Shown: positions 9,730 to 21,714, numbered from the stretch's first letter. The stretch: 64,000 nucleotides of DNA from Heliopora coerulea (GCA_030142905.1 JASJOG010000104.1:707001-771000); one strand, 5' to 3'. The notes: generated by a model not told the origin, from the letters alone. Program-made: numbers and translations.

Positions 9730-10330
9730 CGTGGATTTGTCAATTTTATTCCTATAAACCAAATTGTGTTTATCAGATATATACCAATTACCAATGTTCA
9801 AGCCTCATGACTGGAAATTGATTCTCGAGGTCCAAAACATTATTGACGTTCAACAGCAATATACTCTAAACTCTACCATAGAAACTATACTTCTAATGAA
9901 GTATTTCTAGCTTAATTTCCCAAACGAAACCTTTTTGCTCACGACCAACATGTAGAGGTAAACTAGGAATCGAGAACACCTTACAGTGTAAGTCTTCTAC
10001 TTCCATTATGGTCAGTTGAATGGAGTGTTTAAGAAACTGACCACATTATTTGTATAATTACTACGGTCGGGACAGAACATTGAGAATAACCTTGATAACG
10101 TTTGGCAGTTTAATATGCCAGAGGATATCACTGTATATGACAACACAAAATTACTTTGAGGTAAAATTCATAAGGAAAGCCTATACATTTTACAAACAAA
10201 GGCGCCACAATAGATTGCCTTCCTTGTGTAAGACTTGGTCAAAGAACTATTCCTATACATCTCACAGTATTTGACGCATGATGCAACACGATTCCTTCCC
10301 TGTGTGAACTCTAATTTACATAATTCCTAA
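9730..10330. other. Intergenic, no gene seen
   Basis: No exon-like frame with splice sites or domain support is visible here; the small frame at 10050-10274 looks non-coding. Confidence 0.45.
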
Positions 10331-10333
10331 CAG

Positions 10334-10454
10334 TAAGTGTATCGCCATAGTGAAAGAGGCAAGTCGAAAAGTTTTAAAACATGTTTACTGACGTTTCGTT
10401 GCGGCGTGTTTTAAAACTTTTCGACTTGCCTCTTTCACTATGGCGATACACTTA
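10334..10454. repeat. Hairpin of the PLE-end-like family
   Basis: Arms of about 45 bases around a centre containing TGACGTTTCGTTGCGGCGTG, the reverse complement of the end of the hammerhead-like unit at 6730. The CUGAAGA half of the core is missing here. The outer right flank (GAATTCTGAGCTGGGCTCTG) matches that of 6730. Confidence 0.75.
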
Positions 10455-10689
10455 AGAATTCTGAGCTGGGCTCTGATCTTTATATTACGATTACGCTTTC
10501 CGACAGGAAAATCAATAGCCAGGATTACATAATTCCCTTTATATTTGTAACTCCCCGGTAAAAAACCCCGGAGAAAAGAACCCAGGAAAAATTAAATGCG
10601 GAACAAAAACCCGCGAACTGCGACAGTAAACCACGACCCACGACAAAAAACCGCGCGACCTGCGAACTGCGACATTTAAATTATCTCCC

Positions 10690-10800
10690 CATGAAGCAAT
10701 TATGCAATGAAACAGAAAAGCTGATGGACGTAAACACTTGGCCACAAAGTGATGAAGATACAGAAAGACATTCACAAAGAAATCAGACAAAAGAGAAGTC
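10690..10800. repeat. Second copy of a GPCR-upstream segment
   Basis: About 100 bases (AAACACTTGGCCACAAAGTGATGA, AATCAGACAAAAGAGAAG blocks) match 15419-15508, upstream of the intact GPCR. With the orphan exon at 5346 this shows that pieces of this locus were duplicated more than once. Confidence 0.6.
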
Positions 10801-11100
10801 AAAATAAGAAGACAGATGAACGTTCGTCAAGCTCTGTTCTCAGAAAAACGACTTCTGAGCCCCAGACGAGAATCGAACCTGCAACCTTCTGATGACTGGT
10901 AAGACGCTCTAATCATTGGGCTACCGAGACTCAGATGGTGAGCTAAGGTGCAAGTTCGACATATATGGGACCTAAGCGGAAGCCACTATAAATTGATAAT
11001 GATATTGATGAGATATATTTTAGAAGTGTGAGAGCTTGAAGATATCTTGAGATGTCAGATAAACGTTCGTCAAGCTCTATCCACAGAAAAACGATTTCCG
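10801..11100 (-). repeat. SINE family A, tandem copies
   Basis: A minus-strand tRNA-like head (B box near 10868-10880, A-box segment near 10905-10925) followed by a second, tail-only unit at about 11025-11100 in the same orientation, as at 80-410. Confidence 0.65.
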
Positions 11101-11878
11101 AGCCACTGACAAGAGGGTTTGATGAACGTTCATCTAGCTATCATCTTAATATAAACAACATTGTTTAAACTTGTCATGACGGGAAATCTGTGCACGATGT
11201 CACGATGAAATGATGAAATATTCACCTACACTCATACGTGTTCATATACGTCCATGTTATTTACTGAGGCAGCGAGGCCGCTGAAAACAGTAGCGGTTGA
11301 CCTTCGCACACGGAGAACGCACGGCGCATGAGGCAATGGACTACGAGATGACCGCTGATGATTTCATCCACAGATGATTTCATGGTCAAATTAAAGTTAT
11401 TTATTTGAGCAAACTGAAGTCAGATACTATTTAAGTTTTGTTGTTTCTTGTTGTCAAGACTTGTCAAGCTTTCGATACTCAGGAAACCTCTGAGCTGGAG
11501 ACGGGTCTCGAACCCATTTCCAAGTGAATAAAAGTCCACTTAACGTCACTTTCTAATTTAAATCGACGGACGAAACTGAGAAGTAAAAAACAGCATGAGC
11601 CATATCCCTTACGTTGAAGGCACGACGTTCTCAACAGAGGCTACCTAATGAACAGATTTGCGTACCAGGCTAAAGTTTCGAACTTAGTCACTCAAACGTC
11701 CTTGGATGGATCGATATCTTTTCTTCAGACGTCGTGAGATACATCTTCGTCCCAGGAATGAACAGTTTTCCACAACCTTGATAGTTCTGTTCCGGTGTCC
11801 TCTAAAGACACCGATGAACTAACTTCTTTTAAAGTTTTATTAAAACCGTCTTTCATTAAATCATTCCGCAATGTAACG
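11101..11878. other. Intergenic; tRNA-like B box only
   Basis: No gene seen. On the minus strand, 11500-11515 reads GGGTTCGAGACCC, a B-box-like element, but I cannot fold a tRNA around it; it may be the head of another SINE family. Confidence 0.35.
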
Positions 11879-13036
11879 TTACCTCACAGGTACCTCTGCC
11901 AAATCTGTGCGCCTGGTTGAACGAGAAGAAGGCGTTCGACTTGAAAATGCTCTCATAATCTGCGCAAAATGGCAGTAACGACAGCAACATAATGCAGACT
12001 TGAATCCTTCCCGAAAATTCTTGCTCATGAAACAGTAAATTGCTGGATTCCATGCGGAGCTGAGAAAAGCCAGAAGCAGCGATGGATACCAGACAAACCT
12101 AGAAGAAAAATGTCATTAAAAGAGAAAGGTGACCTGTAGCATATTTTGAGAAATTAAAGTCCATATAACACTCATTCAAAAGTCTGTTAAGAAAATTCAA
12201 TTACATTAAAAAACATTTCGTCAACTCTCTGCCAAAAGTTTAACATTTCTTTTCGCGAGTATAAAATATTAAAGTTTTACAGGTACAAGTTATAGAACTA
12301 GAACTTTTTCCACTGAAATTTTAATATTCTCTGCCAAAAGTCTTGGGTTTACTTTGGCCAATTAAAAGTTAGATGGTGAACTCGAAATTTACCACGTAAC
12401 AGTTAACGAGGGCGAAGTCCGGGACAACTTACATCTCCTAGAAATTGGGAGCTAATTGTTTCCAAGAAATTATTTCTAATTGTTTTAGTAGGAACTATTT
12501 CGTTTTTGTCAGGTTTCGAAATTTAAAGTAAATTGTTTGAACCTGGGAGAATCGTGACATGTTTGAGGAAGTTGATCGTCCAGGTTAGTGTAGTCTTGAG
12601 AAAGACTGTTGGTTGAAGTGACTGACGTTTCGACAGCCTTAGCGGCGGTCATCTTCAGAGTCAAAAGGGGGTGAAGATGACCGCCGCTAAGGCTGTCGAA
12701 ACGTCAGTCACTTCAACCAACAGTCGGTTTCGAAATTTGTTACGAAAAAATTGGTATAGCCATTGTTTTTGGCAAGAAAACTTAGCTTCATCAATCGCGT
12801 CAGTCTCCGAGACTAGATATCTGTTGAGTATCAGATATTGAGTGGTGTAGCCAATCAGATCGCAGCATTTACATTAGACCACAAGTAAGTTTCTATTAAT
12901 AAATATTCCGATGATTTTTATCGCACTCGACCGGATAAATGTCCTTAGCTGGTTTATGCGTCTTTGCAGATGTGTCCGCACGTATGTATATATTGAAGTA
13001 TATATGTGTCTGTATGTACATATCTGTAGGTATTCA

Positions 13037-13081
<45 letters not shown>

Positions 13082-15175
13082 ATGTATATATATGTGTATG
13101 TATATACAGGGTGGCCCAGAAGTCTTCGGCCCGGTAAGAATTTATGAAAACTATGATAATATTAATACAATTTATTAAAAATGAGATAATATTAATCAAC
13201 AATTTAATACGTACAATCTGAATAAACGATTTAAAGCTATCTACCTATTCAATTCGAAGTGTCCACCATTTGCCTTGATGCAGTTATGATAACGAGCAAT
13301 GACGCTGTGAGTAACTTTTCTACACATTTCAGGCGTAATTGCTATGACGTCACGGCCTAGCGAGGCTCTGCAACTGTCATTTCGTAAGAGCAACTCATGG
13401 ACTTTCTAACCGCAGCAGCGCAAGGCTCAATTCATTCATTCGTCTTCAGGACACGACCGAAAAGCAACCACTCTGAAAAACCTTCGCGCCGGGAGAGCCT
13501 TCACGCTGGCCACAGCGCCAAGGAAATCATCGAATGGTTCAAATATCCTAAAACCATGGTGTACGACCTTGCAAGAGCATACAAAGCTTGAGACGAGAAG
13601 GATCATTTCACACCAGATCGCAAGGTTCATAAGTTATTTGACTAATCAATAAGACTGGTTTTATTCTAATTCAAATATTAATTATGAGCCAGGCCGAAGA
13701 CTTTTGGGCCACCCTGTATATGTGTATGTATATATACGGATGGACAGATGAACGGATGGAAAGATAAATGGGTTCAGATGTTCGTCTACTTACGAGTAAA
13801 CACTTCGAAAATCTACTTCAAGCCTCTTGAGAAGATACAAAACATTGTAAGGTGTCCATCCAACAAAGAACACCACGATAGTAACCAATAACATCTTCAC
13901 CACACCCTGTCTAGCTTGGTAAGTTGAGATGGTCCCTTCGCCTTCTCCAGGAAGTACCTCCCTCAGTCTGCGAATGACAGCCGAGTAGAAACCAGTGACA
14001 GTGATCAACGGTACAGCGTACAAGAACATGACAATACATATGCCGTAGATATTCTTTGATCTTAAACTTGGCCATTTGTGAGTGCAATCACAGCTCAGTT
14101 GGTTATCTGCTTTATCTTCATCAGGTCTTGACCCACAGTAGTAAAGTGTTGGAAAATAAATACTAAATGACATCAGCCATATTGCAGGTATGATCCATTT
14201 CAAGCGATCCTTCACGTCTGGAAAATGCATTGGTTTACAAACAACACAGTATCGTTCATAAGCGATGACAGTTAGGGTGAGGACCGATGAGCCGTACGGA
14301 ATATTGACCATGTTTATTTGAAATTTACAGCCAACATCACCTAGCAAATGAATAAGAATGTGCAAATGTAAGTTGGCGACCAAGCCTCCAATCCTCCCTT
14401 GGCCAATGAATTACAGTAGTACCTTGACGTACGAGTGCATTAACTTACGAGTTTTTTAAGGTACGAGCTGTAACTCGGTCGATTTTTTGTTTTGAATTGT
14501 TAGCCAAATTCCGAGGTACGAGCCAGCGAGCCAGCTTCAGAGACGCCGCCGCCAGTTGGCGCAGCGAGCTGCTCCACAGCATTTCAATGGAAAAAATTGC
14601 TTTGACATAAGAGCAAATTGAGCTACGAGCTCGGTCACAGAACGAATTAAACTCGTATGTCAAGATACTACTGTACTTGGATTGCGTAATTGGCGGCAAG
14701 CCACTTCGTAAAACTGAAAGATGCGTCCCGAAGTTATATTGACCAGGAATGTCATCTTGTTGTAGTTCATAGACTTGAAGTGTACAATCAATGCAAAACT
14801 AACTGATCAACAAACATTAAATCACATCTTGTGTAAGGTAACCGAGTGTTAATTTATCTACTAACCAAGGTGAAGATCCTTTACGACAAAATCCACCACC
14901 TGAAAAATTGATGACAGTGCTTGGATGAGGTCCGATACGGCCAAGTTGACTAGTAAATAATTCGTAATATCATGCATTCTTCGGTTCGCTTTCACAATCC
15001 AACAAACCAGGCAGTTTCCAACCACGGCAAACGTGAGGATGAGAGTGTAGACAGAAAGAAAAGCTGGAACGGCAGACAATCTGTTGTAGATATCGCTTGT
15101 CTTGTTACTGGCTGAAGAAATGTTCGAATGGTTTGAGGTGTTGTGTTCGTCTGTTATGTCAACCAAAGCTGCCAT
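11879..15175 (-). CDS. Class A (rhodopsin-like) G-protein-coupled receptor, 377 aa, 3 exons
   Basis: Exons: 15175-14866, 14397-13794, 12098-11879; frames join across GT-AG introns. Seven transmembrane segments can be placed. Exon 1 holds a glycosylation-rich N terminus (NHSN, NKTS), TM1 with GN and TM2 with LAVSD. Exon 2 starts with the extracellular Cys (DVGCKF), TM3 ending YERYC (the DRY motif as ERY), TM4 (W), ECL2 with Cys residues, TM5 with a Pro, a charged ICL3, and TM6 ([12 protein letters not shown], a variant of FxxCWxP). Exon 3 gives TM7 with NPAIY (NPxxY) and a Cys-rich tail (ALCCCRYC), likely palmitoylated. The pattern fits peptide-type receptors, but I cannot name the ligand. Both introns carry transposons. 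Plasma-membrane location and G-protein coupling follow from the family. Confidence 0.85.
12604..12725. repeat. Hairpin, inverted dimer with hammerhead motifs, in GPCR intron 2
   Basis: Arms of about 55 bases are perfect reverse complements (GACTGTTGGTTGAAGTGACT at the left end). The left flank shares GATCGTCCAGGTTA and GTCTTGAGAAAGACTG with the hairpin at 7637. The left arm has a full hammerhead-like core on the minus strand; the right arm has a damaged one (12671-12701, GTGAAGA instead of CTGAAGA). Confidence 0.85.
12620..12662 (-). ncRNA. Hammerhead-like motif, sense to GPCR intron 2
   Basis: Minus strand: GACU, CUGAAGA, extra U, stem II GAC-C-GCC / GGC-U-GUC with loop GCUAA, GAA, ACGU, C17, AGUC pairing with GACU. 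Because the GPCR is also on the minus strand, the motif would be present in its pre-mRNA. Confidence 0.6.
13037..13078. repeat. (TA)n microsatellite
   Basis: A TA repeat of about 40 bases next to a TG/TA-rich stretch, immediately left of the mariner-like element. Confidence 0.95.
13107..13716. mobile_element. Tc1/mariner-type element, rearranged, in GPCR intron 2
   Basis: Ends CAGGGTGGCCCAGAAGTCTT and the complementary AAGACTTTTGGGCCACCCTG are flanked by TA on both sides, the usual mariner target. The minus strand at about 13250-13345 encodes a transposase C terminus ([28 protein letters not shown]). The plus strand at about 13480-13591 encodes an HTH-like N-terminal piece ([20 protein letters not shown]). 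The two coding pieces run in opposite directions, so the element is internally inverted and cannot encode a whole transposase. A shorter sister copy is at 17730-18125. Confidence 0.75.
14414..14673. mobile_element. Tigger/pogo-like MITE in GPCR intron 1
   Basis: Imperfect terminal inverted repeats CAGTAGTACCTTGACGTACG and, at the other end, CGTATGTCAAGATACTACTG flank 260 bases, with TA on each side. There is no coding content. The CAGT..TACCTTGAC style of terminus is typical of pogo-group short elements. Confidence 0.75.
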
Positions 15176-15510
15176 ATTTCGGTTACAATTTTAGGAAGAA
15201 CTTTTGGCGAATACTTGTTTTATGTAGGTAGTTCGCTCTGCGCTCTCGCAACAATACTTAGCCAACACTGTATGAGGGAAATGTCGCTAATGTCGTCACG
15301 TTGAATACTTTCACTTCGGAACTGCTGATTGTTTTCACTTCCTTGTCAGAGAGGTGTGATAATGAATTTACAAAAATCTGAAGTGGGAATTCCTGAGCAT
15401 TCTCTTGAGGGGTAAACTCATGAAGCACTGAAACAGGAAGGCTGGTGGACGCAAACACTTGGGCACAAAGTGATGACATTCACAATGAAATCAGACAAAA
15501 GAGAAGTTAA
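15176..15510 (-). promoter_or_regulatory. 5' flank of GPCR shared with duplicates
   Basis: Sequence upstream of the GPCR start is repeated at 5656-5810 (adjacent to the orphan exon) and at 10690-10800. It probably holds the 5' UTR and promoter, but I see no clear TATA box or initiator. The frame 15258-15479 has no domain support. 15511-16013 shows nothing further. Confidence 0.35.
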
Positions 15511-16013
15511 TCGTCAATGCGGAATGTCATCAAATTTCTAAATAAACAACAGTAAACATGAACGCAATTGAAATACATTTATGTCGTTCACTCTATGCGC
15601 GTTGATGTATGAATGACGTGTCGTTTCATACAATCTTTTGGGACAAATTAATGACCCTAGTTTATAATCCTTACCAGGGTGAAATGCAGATTAAAATTTT
15701 GATAATTAGTTTGGCAAGTATTACAACGCCAAAAACCGTTGAAATTAAAACTTGCTAAGAAATCAACAGAACAATAAAATAGCCAAAGTGAAACATAATC
15801 CTAACCTCATGTCAGTTCTGACGTCATGTACCCACCCCATACCGTATAAGCATTAACAGGCAAAATTATCTAAACCCAGCAATGCATAATTATCGGTAAT
15901 TTTCCTGATTTTGAGTGATGGTAATAAGCGTTGACTGGTGGTGTGCCAAGTGTTGTCGGGCTCTTTGCTCGTAGTTTTTAGCAGTGAAAGTTAAGAAACG
16001 GTTTAAATAAAAA

Positions 16014-19000
16014 ATGAGCGTTGAGCAAGAAGTGGTAAAGCTCGCTAAACAGTTGGATAAAATCGTGTCTGAGGAAGATTCAGTAAGTATATGCTGCATG
16101 ATTGTGCTATTAATTGTATCGTAAATAAAGTGTTCTGTCCGCCATCTTGTTTACACCGGCTTTCCTTTCGGTTTTGATACTTGAGCCAAACATTTCTGAA
16201 AATGTTCGCCGAACAACTCAGCCCACCTTACTGTGACTTCGTGATGCTGTTTAATACTCTGTAAGTTGTTGCTATGAAATAAATAAAATCGTTTGTTAAA
16301 CATTGTGTGACTCGTTTTGAATAACAACATTTCCCTTAACTGTAAACGTGAGAAAATTGGTTGACGTTTTGACCCAAAGTCTTCTTTTTAACACTGTAAC
16401 CAAGATCCTCGCATATCAAATGTACTTATACTTGTCCGTTTTTGAGACAGAAGTCATTTATATGTAATACTCCTTCAATGTCATGGAGATTTATTTTTTT
16501 GACTTGTCCCAAGTTTAAAAAGAGTTCTTAACCTAGCTCAGCCATATGAGATTCCAGTGGCTGAGCGGTAAGGGCATCTTGCAAGCATTCACAAGGTTGC
16601 TGGTTCAAATCTCATCAGAAAGTCTGAGTTTCTCTTAGTATTTAAGGCTTGGCGCATCTTGAACAGCAAAAAACGTCAAAAGCAAACAATTACTGTTTGT
16701 TTTAATAACCTATTTATCTCTTATTACCACTACTTTAAAATCTGTACTGTTGGAAAAAGTGAATACAACACAGCTGATTGACTGTATCAAATCTGACACT
16801 TGTATCAATTTCACACATTATTTTACTCTTGAAAAGAACAGTTATTTAATGACTGTTAGACTTTTAAGCAAGCTTTTACTAGTATCTTTTGTTTCATAGT
16901 TCCCTCCTGCCTTCCATTGGCTCTCCAACTCAGTGAATCCACCAAATACACACATTTATGGATGTAAATGCAAAAGCATATGACTGCAACTGCACTGCAG
17001 ACATATTTAACAATTCAAGTAGAGTAAATTGTATGTTTTTGTAGGAGTTGGTACGGTTGCAATGCACATAATCAAATATTTGTGTGATTTTTTTCTACTT
17101 TATTGTCACACACCACTTGGAACACACTCATCCCCAATCTAATGGCAAGTCTGCCAATTTAAGACCCAATTAATAATGGATGCTGTTGATTCAAGTGAGG
17201 ATACTTCTTATTTAGGACCAACAGCAACTGTTATTGATGCAGGGACATTTGGACAATCACCTTTGCCTAACATCTGCTGACACTTCTTTTCTGTTGTGAT
17301 GTTCCAAGTTTGATTTGCAGTGAATTAACAATTACTTCTGATATTGTAGAATCAAGAAATAGCTGTGGATCTTCTTAAAGCATTGAAAGGTCTCCCTATA
17401 ACACTGAATGTGTTACAGGTTTGCTAGATTTCTTCATACAAATTTGCTGATACCTGACATTGAAGTAATGATCCATTGTGACAGTTTTGTATGCAGTGTT
17501 AACTTACATTTAGCTTAACAATTTACTCATTTCAGAAAACAAGAATAGGAATGGCAGTAAATGTTTTAAGAAAGTCAAGCACAAATTCTGAAGTGCAAGT
17601 TATTTCTAAAGGTTTAATAAAGAGCTGGAAGAAGTTACTGACAGGTAATGTGAAAGAAGGAGAGGGAAAAATTAAAATATAGGCAGGATGTTCTTATTTG
17701 GGCTTTAATCCACCAAGTTATTTTGAATACAGGGTGGCCCAGAAGTCTTCGGCCCGGTAAGAATTTATGAAAACTATGATAATATTAATACAATTTATTA
17801 AAAATGAGATAATATTAACCAACAATTTGATACGTACAATCTGAATAAACAATTTAAAGCTATCTACCAGAAAGCAACCACTCTGAAAAACCTTCACGCC
17901 GGGGGAGCCTTTGTGCTGGCCACAGCGCCAAGGAAATCATCGAATGGTTCAAATATCCTAAAACCATGGTGTACGACCTTGAAAAAGCATACAAAGCTTG
18001 AGACGAGAAGGATCATTTCACACCAGATTGCAAGGTTCATAAGTTATTTGACTAATCAATAAGACTGGTTTATTCTAATTCAAATATTAATTATGAGCCG
18101 GGTGGAAGACTTTTGGGCCACCCTGTATTTAATTATTAGTAGGAACTTGCTCATAGTTGAATGTAAATGCTACAATCTGATCAGCTATGTTACTCAGTTA
18201 CTCAATCCTGCAGTAGAATCACTTGAAGTTGATCCTTCAGTCGAGTCTCTCAATAATCAAGTCTCAAGTCTAGTCCTCTTCTGCAGAGTTGAGTGAAGTC
18301 AAATACTGGGCTCATGCTTAGTTTATTGGCCATTTCTTGAATGATTATTGTAATGATTAATGTTTTTGTGTAAGTTAAACACTATCTCGTTATTCCATTA
18401 AGGGATACGGCACAGTTTAGTATTTTACTCTGGTTCATGCCAGATGATTTTACTCATTACAGGGATGAGCCATGGCCATTAACTCTTCCCCCAGTGAGAT
18501 CTTTCCTGATGAAAAAATTGTCTGGCATTAGCCACAGCAAAATAATGCGGCATTAGCCAGAGTAAAATTATACAAGTCTTATCCTTTTAAGAAAGGGTTA
18601 ATCACTTACACAATGTGTTGGATTGAGTCACTGACTTAAGTGGAGTCCGATCTTTTTAATGCTGAGTAGCCACAGATTCAAGTCCAGTTGTCTCCTTGGA
18701 ACCCAACATGCAACTTGATTCAGACTTACATTTTTACCGCACTGCCCAATGCAAACTCTCACCCTAGCTGTGACCATATCCTCATCCATCATCTAAGAGC
18801 CTAAAGAGAATGAAACTTGACCAAAAACCATGACCAGCCGACAACTTCAAAAAGTATAAAATAAAACATATTCCGAAGAATAAAGTCATCTTGAGAACTC
18901 AAGATATGAGTCAATGCAAGATAAAACTAGATCAGTTCCAACTATAGTTTTATCTTGCATTGACTCATATCTTGAGTTCTCAAGATGACTTTATTCTTCG

Positions 19001-21714
19001 GAATATGTTTTATTTTATAGAATGAAACTTTTTGATGAAGAATTAGAGGAAATTACCATGGTTTTAACTTATAAATTAATCACTATTATATCATATCCTG
19101 CTGTGCACTCTCGTCATTCTTCAGGCAAAGAAACAATCAAAGAAGGAAATAGTAAATCTGATGGTGATTCTGCGAGCTCCGACAAGACAGCTTCATCCAA
19201 TGGTAAAACTACTGCATCAACTGTTATAACAGAAAAACAATCAAGTAGACCTGTACCACCAACCAATAGTGATGTTCGTCAAAAATGTCGTGAAATGTTA
19301 TCCAATTCACTAAAAATTGATGATGATGATTGCCAAGGTAAAACTGGTTGTCATCTACGTTGTTGCTGTTAGAGAACAATTTTTGCTGGTTCTGAATACA
19401 TTTCTCAGTACTTTTATATGAAGGTATCTCATTTTGTGCTTTCTAGATGCAGAAAGCATTGGGACTGCTATTGAAAATTGTATCCTTCGTCAAGCACCTT
19501 TTTATACAACAAGATTGACATTTGTTTACATTATGTCTACAAACTGTGTCCTTGCCATTCTGGCTCCCTGACTCTGTTCATGGGAATATGTTATTGACAT
19601 TTGTTTGAAAATGTTTCAACTGGCAACTTGCAACAATTGTTTTCATTATCAGGGGTGGTGCCAGGAATTCCCCAGTGCATGGGCTAATGTCCCTGACAGG
19701 ATGCTAAGCCAAAGGGACTGGGGCCACGCCCCATTTATAATATCCTTATTTGAGGGTCAAAACATGTTATTTTTCACAAGAATAATCACAACAACTGACT
19801 AGAAACTGTTTATTTTTTTGATTTGGCATAAAGAGAAGAGTATTATCTTTCTTGGCTAAATCACAACCAAGTACTAATAGTTTGTCCAACATAAATGTGT
19901 TATCATCAGTGAAAATTCCTTGACAAATTGTTTATTTTTCCCCAACAGGGGGGCTAAGGTTCCCCAACAGGGAGTTATCCCCTCTGCTGCCCCCCCTGTC
20001 ATTTATACAACAAATCCTCCAAGTTCACAGCTCAACATGAGCTGCCTAGGAGCACATGACATAGGTGGTTTAGAAAGGAATTTCAAGCTACATAAAATTG
20101 TACAATGGTTTTCTTGTGGTTCATCTCTTGATCTCCTACTGGAAGTCTTTTATTGAAGTAGTTTGAGATGGTGGTTGAATTTAAATATGGTTTATCCACC
20201 ACAGGACAGAGTTTAATACCATAGGTCCCAGTTGTTCCTTTTCTAACATTCCAAGGTTTGCAGGGGTGGATCCAGAATTTTGAGAAAGGGGGGTGTACAA
20301 TTTTTTTTTTACAAATTCATTGCAAAATGTGGTGTTTTAGTGGAAGAGTTTTTATGCTACTGTCGTTTCTGGTGTATTTTAAATTTGAAATTCTTCTGCT
20401 CTCTTTTCTTTGCTGTTTGTTCCGATCCACTGTCAAAATAATCATCAATCTTCTTGGCGGTCAACATATTTAATCCTTGTGTTTGGTAACCGAGCAAAAT
20501 GTCACATGACAACTAGTCCAAAAAAAAAAGAGGGGGGGGGGGCGTCCGATGTGCCCCCGCCTAAATCCACCCCTTGGTTTGTATTTGACTTAACCACGTT
20601 CTCCCAGGTATTTTTGTGGAGTTCAGAGACACCAACACGAAGTACAAAGCGCGAGTTCGCAGTCGAGTGTCCAACCTTCGGGACAGTAAAAATCCTACGT
20701 TGAGAAAGGCAGTGCTAAGTGGAGAAATCACTCCTGAACGAATGGCAATAATGACCTCGGAGGTGAGTAAGAATGTGGAATATTTGAATGCGAAAATGAA
20801 GGACTCAGTGTGATGGACAAGTTTTGTTGGATCTAAAGTGTTCTAGTAATTTCAAAAAAGCTGGTTTACTGTAAGTTATATTTTGACTGTGGAGACGAAA
20901 TTAAGAATTTCAGCAAATGGTCGTTGATTAGTTTGCTTTTATATGAAATATGTGGATTTCTTTTGTTATAATTGTTTTCTTCTAATGTTTTCAGGAGATG
21001 GCGAATGACGAAATAAAGAATTTACGTAAAAAGTTCACGAAGGAAGCGATTGATGACGCACAGATGGCTGTTACTGCTGGCACACCAACAGACCTTTTCA
21101 AATGCGGAAAATGCCAGAAAAGACATTGCACGTACACTCAGGTAGGAACCACAGGAACCTCCCCACATCACGTCATTCACGTGTCACTATTTATTCTGGA
21201 TATCCCTGTCAGCGAACTAGTGGTCCAGTAAGGGCCACCCCACATGGGTCCAGTGTTACTGCAGGAGGAAACCGGAGTACCCGGAGAAAACCTGCAATGT
21301 TTGGTCAGATCAAACTGGACAACACTCGTCTCATATTTAGTCGTATTCGTTTTTAATCTATTTTATTCTTTTCCGGTCCATTTTTTCCCAATCTGCCCCA
21401 TTCCTGCCCACTTCAATTGTTTACCAGTCCATTCCATTCTTTTCTGATTCATTTATTTCCCAATCGATTCCATTTTTTCCCAATTCTTTCGGTCCTTTTT
21501 CTACTTTTTTCACCTTTATGTTTTTCTATCTCCCTGAAGCCCAGCCGCTGTTTACTCAGTAATGCCCCATTTGTTCGTTATTGTCATCCTTTTCGGCGCT
21601 TATTGTCTTCACTTTTTTTCGATGTGAGTTCAGGTTCAAACCCGCAGTGCAGATGAACCGATGACAACCTTCGTCTATTGTCAGGAGTGTGGTAACAGAT
21701 GGAAGGTTTGTTAA
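16014..21714 (+). CDS. TCEA1: Transcription elongation factor TFIIS (SII), about 291 aa, 8 exons
   Basis: Exons: 16014-16082, 17350-17418, 17536-17644, 19125-19337, 19447-19479, 20608-20762, 20995-21141, 21634-21714; all phases agree and all introns are GT-AG. Exons 1-3 give the N-terminal TFIIS/LW domain ([25 protein letters not shown]). Exon 4 is a Ser/Thr-rich linker leading into the central domain ([10 protein letters not shown]), which continues through exons 5-7 ([28 protein letters not shown]). Exons 7-8 give the C-terminal zinc ribbon ([21 protein letters not shown]) with the acidic hairpin RSADEPMTT that enters the polymerase active site. It rescues backtracked RNA polymerase II by stimulating transcript cleavage in the nucleus. 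Length matches animal TFIIS. The paralogue number of the gene symbol is not resolved; the protein ends WKVC where vertebrates have WKFC. Confidence 0.92.
16548..16617 (+). repeat. tRNA-like sequence (pseudo-tRNA or SINE head) in TFIIS intron 1
   Basis: Has an A-box-like TGGCTGAGCGGTAAGGGC and a B-box-like GGTTCAAATC about 35 bases apart, with the outline of a tRNA. The acceptor arms pair only weakly, so a functional tRNA gene is unlikely. Confidence 0.35.
17730..18125. mobile_element. Tc1/mariner-type MITE, deletion derivative, in TFIIS intron 3
   Basis: Same termini and TA flanks as the element at 13107, but lacking its part 13245-13465 (the inverted C-terminal transposase piece). Keeps the plus-strand HTH-like remnant. 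Confidence 0.8.
18855..19019. repeat. Hairpin in TFIIS intron 3
   Basis: Arms of about 75 bases (TATAAAATAAAACATATTCC ... ) are near-perfect reverse complements. The arm matches the 3' region of the PLE at 1670-1760 and the hairpins at 25723 and 42950. The hammerhead-like core has been lost from the centre. It ends about 105 bases before exon 4. Confidence 0.85.
20261..20575. mobile_element. MITE-like element with GGGGTGGAT termini in TFIIS intron 5
   Basis: Begins AGGGGTGGATCCAG and ends with the imperfect complement CTAAATCCACCCCT. Flanks share GGTTTG. Interior has poly-A and poly-G tracts and no gene. Confidence 0.5.
21150..21345 (-). repeat. SINE family B, headless copy in TFIIS intron 7
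   Basis: Blocks GGTCCAGTAAGGGCCACCCC, GTGTTACTGCAGGAGGAAAC and TCAAACTGGACAACACTC match the fuller copy at 26540-26803. The tRNA-like end is missing. Confidence 0.65.

Noticed and set aside
12911..13202. Overlapping frames near 12.9-13.2 kb
   Set aside because: They run through a (TA)n microsatellite and the end of a mariner element in a GPCR intron.
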